From positions 1 through 35,238 of the forward strand of contig MUGC01000001.1 of assembly GCA_002900535.1 (NCBI GenBank): a DNA stretch of 35,238 nucleotides, in the 5' to 3' direction. The position numbers and the translations under genes were made by a program. The DNA comes from Thermoplasmata archaeon M9B1D. GTDB lineage: Archaea; Thermoplasmatota; E2; DHVEG-1. The notes under the pieces were generated by a model. That model had not been told where the DNA came from. It worked only from the letters and a program-made list of their open reading frames with translations, and ran no database searches. Shown here piece after piece: positions 29,425 through 35,238 of the stretch (within the stretch, counting starts at the first letter, position 1; the number at the start of each line of letters is the position of its first letter).

Positions 29425-29772
29425 TTATTTATTTTCGTTTTGTTTTTCAATTTCTTCTTTTTTTATCTTTTTTTTGTTTATTCTTTTTTTTGGATATTTC
29501 ATTGCTATTTCAGGTCTTACATATCCTTCTCTTGCTTCTTCTATAACTTCTTCTTTTTTTTCTTTTTCTTTAATCTCTTTTATTTCTTTAATTAAAATTC
29601 CTTCATTCCAACAAACTTTACAATCAATAACTTTATAAAATTCTCTTGTATTTTCTTTATCTGGATAAAATATTTTTCCATCTTTTAACCAACCTTCTTT
29701 TTCATAAGAAGAAACTACAATTTTTTTACCATCAAGTTTTTTTAATTTTCCAATAATTTTAACTTTTTTCAT
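29425..29772 (-). CDS. Hypothetical charged protein, 115 aa
   Basis: A short beta-rich N-terminus (MKKVKIIGKLKKLDGKKIVV) followed by a strongly charged helix (IKEIKEIKEKEKKEEVIEE) and a Lys-rich tail. It lies between terminase and connector genes. Small accessory proteins occur here in many phages, but no family is recognised. Confidence 0.5.
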   Translation of the reverse strand: MKKVKIIGKLKKLDGKKIVVSSYEKEGWLKDGKIFYPDKENTREFYKVIDCKVCWNEGILIKEIKEIKEKEKKEEVIEEAREGYVRPEIAMKYPKKRINKKKIKKEEIEKQNENK

Positions 29773-29830
29773 ATAAAGCCTTTTTTGTTGATATTAATAA
29801 AAGTCTAAAACTTAAGCTTATAAAGTCAAA

Positions 29831-31246
29831 TTAAAAAGGTCTACTACCGACTAAAACAGTTCTATTTCCGCCTTTCAAATATCTTATTATTGAAGCCAAA
29901 CTATCCGGAGCATCATCATTTTTGGATTTATCATTATAATTTTGACATTGGCTAATATAATTCGGGTCAGTTCCTTGCAAAAAATAAATATCTTTCCAAG
30001 CGGGGTATAAATGAGTCATTATTTTAAGATGTTTATTATCGTGTTCGTGATATGAAATAATATATTTACTCTTTTTTGCATTTTCACCTTTATCATCGTT
30101 TTTTTCAGTTCTTATTTGACCACATTTGTACTTTACACGGTATAACTCTATTTCAGTTAAACAATCATTAATATGTTTTTGCCATAATTTGCCAAATACA
30201 TAAAGATTATTTCCTACTATTTTAATAATTGTAAATGCAGTCCCGTCTTTTCCACCGAAACCTTTATCAATATGTCCGAAACCATTTTCAATTAATTTCT
30301 CTTGTTCTTTTGTAGCAAATTTTAATCCTTTAAAGTTAGAATTTATTTTGCTATCAGGTTCTTGTTGATATTGGGAATTAAAAACCCAAGGCAATCTTTC
30401 TCTTAATTTCTTTAATTTTTTGGTTGATATTTTTTCTTCCCAAATAGATTTTTCATTTTGTAAGGCTTGTATTTTTATTAAATCCCAATCTTTTTTCCAA
30501 TTATCTTTATCTTCTTCTTTTAAACCTTTATTATATTTACCTTCTTTCATAAGATAGCCTGCTAAATCTTCTTCTTTCAATCTTTGCATGATAATAATTA
30601 TAGGAACATCATCTCTTCTTAATCTTGTTCCTAAAGCATTATCGAATTTATAAATACAATCTTCTCTTTTAGTTTCAAAAATAATATCAGTTGCTTTAAT
30701 CGGGTCATCAATTATCATTGCGCCACAAAATTTCTTAACTGCAGGATTACCAGCGTCAAGACCTGTAATTGTACCACCCATTGAACCAGCAGTCAAACCA
30801 CTTCTTCCAATACTTCCAATTATAGACCAATTTGTTTTTGAATCTTTATCTTTTTGAAATTTATATGACCATAATTTACTACAGACTTCTCCTGATAATA
30901 TTTCTTTTATTTCTCCAGAATGTTTTTTAATTAAAGTATCGGAATAAGAAGTATATAAGAAACAATTATTTTTATTTCTTATAAAGCACCATGCGATAAA
31001 ATATTCAACAATAATTGATTTACCAAAACCAACAGGAATATTAATTATTAAATTTTTTATAGTTTTATAATTAGCTCTATCTTCTAAAGCTTTTATTATT
31101 TCATTATGGAAATCTTTAAAAGTAAATTTTGCACCAGTTCTAAATCTATGAACAATCTTAATAAATCCTTTCAATGATTTTTCACAAACTAATTTAACAA
31201 CAGCTTTTTCTTCATCGGTCGGAAAATATTCATCAAAACTTTTCAT
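29831..31246 (-). CDS. terL: Terminase large subunit
   Basis: A 471-residue packaging motor. The ATPase part shows a Walker A of the form PVGFGKS (residues 71-77), a Walker B IIDDP (178-182) and the coupling motif IIIIMQRL. The C-terminal RNase H-like nuclease shows GHIDKGFGGKDGTAF (D327, D334) and DDAPDSL near the end. It would cut and package concatemeric DNA. The circularly permuted assembly suggests headful packaging. It overlaps the small subunit gene by four bases. Confidence 0.9.
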   Translation of the reverse strand: MKSFDEYFPTDEEKAVVKLVCEKSLKGFIKIVHRFRTGAKFTFKDFHNEIIKALEDRANYKTIKNLIINIPVGFGKSIIVEYFIAWCFIRNKNNCFLYTSYSDTLIKKHSGEIKEILSGEVCSKLWSYKFQKDKDSKTNWSIIGSIGRSGLTAGSMGGTITGLDAGNPAVKKFCGAMIIDDPIKATDIIFETKREDCIYKFDNALGTRLRRDDVPIIIIMQRLKEEDLAGYLMKEGKYNKGLKEEDKDNWKKDWDLIKIQALQNEKSIWEEKISTKKLKKLRERLPWVFNSQYQQEPDSKINSNFKGLKFATKEQEKLIENGFGHIDKGFGGKDGTAFTIIKIVGNNLYVFGKLWQKHINDCLTEIELYRVKYKCGQIRTEKNDDKGENAKKSKYIISYHEHDNKHLKIMTHLYPAWKDIYFLQGTDPNYISQCQNYNDKSKNDDAPDSLASIIRYLKGGNRTVLVGSRPF

Positions 31247-31662
31247 ATTTCTTTTATTTTAGACATAACATTATCTATAATCTTTTCATCTTTTATTTCA
31301 AGATTAGCGTTTATTTGCTCGATTTTTTCAGTTGGTTTTTCGCCTTTAGTATCACGAATAAAAGTAGCATTTTTAGAATTTCCAGAAATTGCTTTAGCAT
31401 ATTGACCTAAAATTAAAGCTGTATCCATACTTATTTCTTCTGGAATGTCACCAACTTCATTTTTTAGATTTTCTTTAATTTCTTTATTTTTAAATTCTAA
31501 TTGCCCAATTATTTCAATAATTTTTCTAAATCTTTTGTTTTCTTTTTGAACTTTATGAGAAGCTTTCGCTCCCATTGAAGTTATCCTCTGTATTTCCTCT
31601 GCAGTTCTTTTATTAAACGGCTTTAAATTTTCAATATGTAATTCAGGATTTGAATTTGCCAT
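31243..31662 (-). CDS. terS: Terminase small subunit
   Basis: A 139-residue protein with the sequence NLKPFNKRTAEEIQRITSMGAKASHK, here quoted in part as NLKPFNKRTAEE, typical of one terminase-small-subunit group. The C-terminal RDTKGEKPTEKIE, followed by a basic helix, is also typical. It overlaps the large subunit gene by four bases. It would recognise the packaging site on the phage DNA. Confidence 0.75.
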   Translation of the reverse strand: MANSNPELHIENLKPFNKRTAEEIQRITSMGAKASHKVQKENKRFRKIIEIIGQLEFKNKEIKENLKNEVGDIPEEISMDTALILGQYAKAISGNSKNATFIRDTKGEKPTEKIEQINANLEIKDEKIIDNVMSKIKEI

Positions 31663-31722
31663 TAGAGTTAGGATTATTTTATAATTTTATAAAAAAATAA
31701 ATAAATAAGTTTTAAAAATCAA

Positions 31723-32289
31723 TTATAATTTTAATGTTGGATTTTTAGAATTTTTAAAATCTCTTAAAGAAATTAATTCATTTTCTTTAAAAGTTATCAA
31801 TTTATTAATAAAACCTCTTTTGCATCTTTTTATAAAAGTAGATAAATTTTCTTTTCCATTTAATATAAAATTGTATTCATTATTACATAAAATATTTTTA
31901 TGATTAGATATTCTAACAGCAAAAAAGATTTTTCCTGAATTATAATATTCAAAGTATTTGCTAAATTTCTTTGATAATTTCATAGTCTGTTCTATTTCTA
32001 TTCCTTTTATGCTTTTTAATTCATTTATCAAAGCAGTCATTTTATTTTCAAATCTCTTATGTAAACAATAAATAATACTTAATTGCTTTTCTATAGAAAT
32101 AAGAGAATATTCGTTCTTCTTTTCATTTTCTTTTTTTATAAATTTTTCTTCTTCGCCAAACTTCTGTATTATCTTATTAGCAAATTTATCAGAGAATACA
32201 TATCCAACATTATTATTTGAATATAAAGCATATCTATTAAAACTATCTTCTATTTCTTTGACAAATTCTTCATCTCTTAATATAAACAT
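31723..32289 (-). CDS. Hypothetical protein, 188 aa
   Basis: A mostly helical protein beginning MFILRDEEFVKEIEDSFN, with a later Cys- and Asn-rich segment (ISNHKNILCNNEYNFILN). It lies just before the terminase genes. No family recognised; a regulator of late expression or of packaging is possible by position only. Confidence 0.5.
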   Translation of the reverse strand: MFILRDEEFVKEIEDSFNRYALYSNNNVGYVFSDKFANKIIQKFGEEEKFIKKENEKKNEYSLISIEKQLSIIYCLHKRFENKMTALINELKSIKGIEIEQTMKLSKKFSKYFEYYNSGKIFFAVRISNHKNILCNNEYNFILNGKENLSTFIKRCKRGFINKLITFKENELISLRDFKNSKNPTLKL

Positions 32290-32291
32290 TT

Positions 32292-32471
32292 TTATTTTTT
32301 CTTTCTCCCTCTTTTACTTACAGACTCAAGAGCGCGACAAGAATTGCATTTACCATCTTTTACATCTGTAACTTCTCCACATTTTGGACATTTTGGTTTT
32401 CTATCATATCTATAACATAACCAAGTAGCAAATAAAAAACCTGCTATAAATGAAACAATACAAATAATCAT
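32292..32471 (-). CDS. Membrane-anchored zinc-ribbon peptide, 59 aa
   Basis: ATG 32471 is chosen because AGGAG lies upstream and the stop of the previous gene overlaps it (ATGA). The protein has an N-terminal membrane helix (IICIVSFIAGFLFATWL) and then a four-cysteine zinc ribbon (CPKCGEVTDVKDGKCNSC), ending in a basic tail. The same layout, helix plus zinc ribbon, occurs in small membrane proteins of unknown role. Confidence 0.55.
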   Translation of the reverse strand: MIICIVSFIAGFLFATWLCYRYDRKPKCPKCGEVTDVKDGKCNSCRALESVSKRGRKKK

Positions 32472-33610
32472 TTTATTAATTCTCCTATTTTTATAATTCC
32501 CCATATTTCTTTTAACCTATCCTCTCCATATTTCTCTAACAAACAATCAAGACATTTTTGAGCGTCTTGTTCTGTGTTGAAATAAGCTTTGTTAAATCCA
32601 ATATGTGTATAATCTTTTGTGTTTTCTTGAACAATAAAGCCACACTTATTTAAAGTTGAATTTGAAACATCAAATTGTTCAGTTTTTAGTATTCGTTTCC
32701 AAGAGTTATCTTTTCTTGATAAACAAGCCATTTTCTTCATTATGTAATCAACTTCTCGCCTATCTCTTTCAAGCTCTGCTCTTTCTTTGGTTTTGAACAT
32801 ATTAAAAGGCAAACCTACTATCTCTTTTTTTGTTTTATAACCTTCGTTATGAACATCTTTTATATCAAAAATATAACAATTTTCTTGTAATAAATCATCA
32901 AATAAAGCAATATCATCAGCCGACCAAATTGGTTTTTCTTCCTCCTTCCCAAACAACTTTTCCCCGCAACAATGGCAATATTCAGCCCCCTTAAATACTT
33001 TAACCTCAGTATCGCAACTTTCACATAAAGCGATTGTGTAATCTTCTTCATTAGGAAAATAAATATTACCTTTACCTAATCTAAATTCCTCTTCTTCCTC
33101 TCTTAAAAAATCTTCAACTGATATTTCTTCTAAATTCCATAATTCAGGTTGAACTATATTTGAATTTACTATTTTTTCTTCTTTTTCTACCCAAATATAA
33201 GGACATTCAATTATAGTTTTATAAGAAAAACCTTTATCATTTCTATAAAATGAAAAGCCAATCCTATTAAATTTCTTTTTTATTTTATCAAAAATCTCTT
33301 CATCAATATCTTTTGGTACTTCTATATACTTATCCTTAAAATCTTCTTTGGTTTTGATTATTATAGGTTCTTCATAGACTTTTATGTTTTGCCAGTTTTT
33401 AAATTCTGTGACAATTAAATCAGCTTGACTCCAATGGCAATCATCATTGATTTCTAATATTTTTTCCTTATTTATTCTTAATCTTCTTTTAACTTTATTA
33501 CTTTCTTTAAAATATCTATCATATTCAATCTCCTTCATCGGATTTTCATAGCACCAACTAAGTGCCTTAAAAGCGTTTTTAAATGTCTTGTTATTTATTT
33601 TATCTGTCAT
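32468..33610 (-). CDS. Hypothetical zinc-ribbon protein, 380 aa
   Basis: A large accessory protein. Near residues 195-220 it has CESCDTEVKVFKGAEYCHCC, a zinc ribbon. The N-terminal part is helical and charged (ALSWCYENPMKEIEYDRYF). The C-terminal part contains GLPFNMFKTKERAELERDR and a final FNTEQDAQKCLDCLLEKYG pattern, short motifs shared by small phage proteins of unknown role. It is the largest gene without a known function here. It overlaps the 39-aa gene before it and the membrane peptide after it. Confidence 0.55.
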   Translation of the reverse strand: MTDKINNKTFKNAFKALSWCYENPMKEIEYDRYFKESNKVKRRLRINKEKILEINDDCHWSQADLIVTEFKNWQNIKVYEEPIIIKTKEDFKDKYIEVPKDIDEEIFDKIKKKFNRIGFSFYRNDKGFSYKTIIECPYIWVEKEEKIVNSNIVQPELWNLEEISVEDFLREEEEEFRLGKGNIYFPNEEDYTIALCESCDTEVKVFKGAEYCHCCGEKLFGKEEEKPIWSADDIALFDDLLQENCYIFDIKDVHNEGYKTKKEIVGLPFNMFKTKERAELERDRREVDYIMKKMACLSRKDNSWKRILKTEQFDVSNSTLNKCGFIVQENTKDYTHIGFNKAYFNTEQDAQKCLDCLLEKYGEDRLKEIWGIIKIGELIK

Positions 33611-33719
33611 CTCTTTGTAATTCCTTTAAAATATTCTCTAATAATGGTCTTATATCGTAATATACGCAAAAGAATATTGCGATTAAACATAATAATTGTG
33701 CTACTGCTATATAAATCAT
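33600..33719 (-). CDS. Small single-pass membrane peptide, 39 aa
   Basis: AAAGGAAAT lies just upstream of ATG 33719, and the end overlaps the next gene's start. The peptide has one membrane helix at the start (IYIAVAQLLCLIAIFFCVYY) and a charged end. It is the first gene after the inverted-repeat region 33739-33870, so it may lead the long leftward operon. Confidence 0.5.
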   Translation of the reverse strand: MIYIAVAQLLCLIAIFFCVYYDIRPLLENILKELQRDDR

Positions 33720-33738
33720 AATTTCCTTTATTTGTTAA

Positions 33739-33870
33739 TGTTAAGAGATTACTTCCATTTTCTCTTAACAATCCAACTTAACTCCTTATGGATAAGTGAT
33801 TATATAGGAGTCCATATGGAAAATCTTTTTTTTTAGATTTTTTTTAATAAGGGATATAATCACTTATCCA
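33739..33870. promoter_or_regulatory. Dense inverted repeats upstream of the long leftward operon
   Basis: Perfect inverted repeats: TGTTAAGAGA (33739-33748) with TCTCTTAACA (33761-33770); a 17-bp pair, 33789-33805 with 33854-33870, TGGATAAGTGATTATAT and its complement. Inside the latter loop are the palindrome TCCATATGGA (33811-33820) and an AAAATCT/AGATTTT hairpin with T runs. A TATAAT lies in one long arm on the minus strand. The region 33720-33892 has no gene. It could be a late promoter/operator, terminator or origin. Confidence 0.6.
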
Positions 33871-33892
33871 CTAACAATATTATCTAATTTTG

Positions 33893-34315
33893 TTATTTTG
33901 TCAAATCTCTTTGTTTAAAGCATTCTATATCTTCTATTGTATTATTTTGATACGCTAAATCTCTATTTTCTAAAAGCTTTGTTTGTTTAATTGCCTCTTT
34001 GATTGTATCACTCCAACTTAAATCTATAACATAGCAATAATTATCGCCTATTTCTGTGACTCTAACAAATCCGTTTTTTGCTAAAAGTATAATACTTGGA
34101 ATATTGTCTTTTTTAACGCAAGCAATTAATCTATTGTGTTTATATTTCTTGCAAAGTTTGAGATATTTTGCAAGTTCTTTTGCTTCTTTTATAATAAAAT
34201 TAGCTCCATTTCCATCTTTATAAAAGCTTATAAAATAAAGTATTTTAAACTTTTTCTCTATATAACCCTTACTAAAATTAACTATCTCATCAATATTTTT
34301 TACTATTTTTTCCAT
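33893..34315 (-). CDS. GNAT-like protein, possibly inactive
   Basis: A 140-residue protein. The segment NRLIACVKKDNIPSIILLAK, then NGFV and a closing YCYVIDL strand, matches the C-terminal half of GNAT acetyltransferases (N-x3-(A/S)-x-x-L-x-x-x-x-GF). The acetyl-CoA loop is not clean (KDGNGANFIIKE), and the first strands are short, so activity is doubtful. Phage GNAT-like proteins can modify host proteins or act as structural partners. It lies between the replication genes and the inverted repeats. Confidence 0.5.
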   Translation of the reverse strand: MEKIVKNIDEIVNFSKGYIEKKFKILYFISFYKDGNGANFIIKEAKELAKYLKLCKKYKHNRLIACVKKDNIPSIILLAKNGFVRVTEIGDNYCYVIDLSWSDTIKEAIKQTKLLENRDLAYQNNTIEDIECFKQRDLTK

Positions 34316-34346
34316 TTTTTCAAATTCTCTTAAAACTACCCAATTT

Positions 34347-34451
34347 TTAACAAGTTTGTTCCAGATGATAAATGTATTGTTTTTTTCCCAAATCTAAAAA
34401 TCTGATACCTCTCTGGCTCATTAAACGATATTTTTTATTAACATAAAACAT
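34347..34451 (-). CDS. Possible small protein, 34 aa
   Basis: A short frame in the 172-base gap between two larger genes, coding for MFYVNKKYRLMSQRGIRFLD and 14 more residues. Its composition is protein-like, unlike the rest of the gap, but there is no clear ribosome-binding site. Weak support. Confidence 0.3.
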   Translation of the reverse strand: MFYVNKKYRLMSQRGIRFLDLGKKQYIYHLEQTC

Positions 34452-34487
34452 ATAATTATAAAAATCCAATAAAGTAACTATTCAAAT

Positions 34488-34943
34488 TTATCTTTCATTT
34501 ACTCTCCAAGTTTTTATCAAATTTTGCTTTTTCACAGCTTCAAAAATGTAAGCTGGAAAACCGCAGTTGCTAAAACAAGCGTCGTGAAAATACTGACTGC
34601 GTAAGTAATCAAGCATATACACCTTTTTTATACCTTTTTTACCAATTTGAATGTATGAAACATCTCTTTTAACACCCAAACATTTCGGCATAACATCGTT
34701 ATAATGACTTTTAAGTTTAAAAAGACATTTATGTTTAAAGATTGTTTGCATAACTTCTTTTAATCCGGCATAATATCCGGTTGTTTCCCACCAGCCCTCT
34801 TTTTTTGCTTTTTTAGCAATGTAATCATCTTCAAATTTTCTCATTTCCTCTTCTTGAGCAAAAGCAAAATTCTTCTCAAATTCTTTCTTTTGTTGCTCTC
34901 TTTGGGACATTCTCTCTCGCATTTCTTTTATTTGTTCAATCAT
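34488..34943 (-). CDS. Hypothetical protein coupled to the replication initiator, 151 aa
   Basis: GAGGG precedes ATG 34943 and the start overlaps the end of the replication gene by eight bases. The N-terminal 50 residues are a charged helix rich in Gln and Glu (REQQKKEFEKNFAFAQEEEM). The C-terminal part has GWWETTGYYAGLKEV and HDACFSNCGFPAYIF. In many phages a helicase loader follows the initiator, but no AAA+ or P-loop motif is seen here, so this is not a DnaC-type loader. Role unknown, probably in replication. Confidence 0.55.
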   Translation of the reverse strand: MIEQIKEMRERMSQREQQKKEFEKNFAFAQEEEMRKFEDDYIAKKAKKEGWWETTGYYAGLKEVMQTIFKHKCLFKLKSHYNDVMPKCLGVKRDVSYIQIGKKGIKKVYMLDYLRSQYFHDACFSNCGFPAYIFEAVKKQNLIKTWRVNER

Positions 34944-35238
34944 AGTTTCCCTCGTAAATTTTGTTAATATTTTTTAAACACCAATCAATATTGGCTTTCC
35001 AATTTCTTGGATTATCTCCATTAAGAAACGAGGATTTATTGACTATTTGGCAAAAAGCTTTCCAATCTTCTATTGACTCAAATAGCGGATTTCCTTTTTT
35101 GTCTTTCAATGTTTTATTTCCTATTAAATTTTTCAAAATTTCATTGCGGGGGGGAGAATTTATTGTAGCTTTCGGAAGAGTTTTGCAAATTTCATTCCAA
35201 ATCGACATTAACTCTAAGATTATATCCCCCCCCTCTTT
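34936..35238 (-). CDS. Replication initiator/replisome organizer, C-terminal part (5' end at left edge of window)
   Basis: This is the last 100 codons of the gene that begins at base 501. The first 48 of these codons lie in the duplicated overlap. The C-terminal motif S-F-L-N-G-x5-W-K-A-x2-D-W-x-L, followed by YEGNYD at the end, is typical of the C-terminal domain of phage replisome organizers and DnaD-like proteins. An internal ATG could look like a start here, but it is codon 143 of the full gene. The stop overlaps the next gene (34943) by 8 bases, so the two are probably translationally coupled. Confidence 0.75.
   Translation of the reverse strand, partial: KEGGDIILELMSIWNEICKTLPKATINSPPRNEILKNLIGNKTLKDKKGNPLFESIEDWKAFCQIVNKSSFLNGDNPRNWKANIDWCLKNINKIYEGNYD
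35095..35238. repeat. Right copy of the 144-bp terminal overlap
   Basis: Identical to 1-144. It should be counted only once in a circular genome. See the left copy for the reason to read it as closure of a circle. Confidence 0.95.

Noticed and set aside
1..35238. Use of TGA as a sense codon (alternative genetic code)
   Set aside because: Several genes end at TGA with overlapping starts of the next gene, and Trp positions in conserved motifs use TGG.

Overview
The window looks like a complete genome of a small, very AT-rich, tailed dsDNA phage (siphovirus type). Bases 1-144 are repeated exactly at 35095-35238, so the unit genome is about 35,094 bp. One replication gene reads in frame across that join (501 down to 1, continuing at 35094 down to 34936). 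The molecule is therefore circular or circularly permuted, and the window begins and ends inside that gene. The host is unknown. A lipoprotein resembling an Rz1 outer-membrane spanin points to a Gram-negative host. TGA is used as a stop and TGG as Trp, so the code looks standard. I see no integrase, excisionase, CI-type repressor, tRNA, CRISPR array or transposon.

Layout. Around 0.5-2.2 kb lies a control region with divergent transcription: a leftward promoter for the replication initiator (603-630), a leftward promoter (1798-1825) with a heavily folded leader ahead of four small genes, a short rightward transcription unit (1888-2018), and a rightward early promoter (2153-2180). Several TTGTG-core sites are shared between the replication promoter and the rightward early promoter. 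The rightward early block (2223-7837) holds about 18 short, mostly overlapping genes. They include a recombination set (ERF annealing protein, DEDDy exonuclease, a possible NinB/Orf-like protein, VRR-NUC nuclease) and small HTH and ribbon-helix-helix proteins. No polymerase, helicase or primase is seen, so replication probably relies on the host replisome recruited by the initiator.

From the right end leftward (34943 to 9364), a long minus-strand block carries replication and accessory genes, terminase small and large subunits, head-tail connectors, an unusual accessory cassette (a basic protein, a membrane PH-domain protein and two paralogous zinc proteins), tail completion proteins, tail tube, a tail chaperone pair with a classic -1 frameshift site, tape measure, tail tip, then portal, Mu-F-like protein, scaffold, capsid and decoration protein, then fibres, and finally a lysis group with small membrane proteins and a spanin-like pair. 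The portal-to-capsid head module lies downstream of the tail module and is separated from the terminases, which is not the usual siphovirus order.

Between the lysis group and the early block sit a single rightward gene with its own control elements and terminator (moron-like, 8870-9295), a leftward terminator, about 280 bases of relatively GC-rich structured non-coding DNA (8362-8640), and a leftward M15-family peptidase that is probably the endolysin. The best candidates for something undescribed are the two structured RNA regions (1566-1791 and 8362-8640), the small rightward transcript at 1923-2018, and the accessory cassette at 26996-28314.
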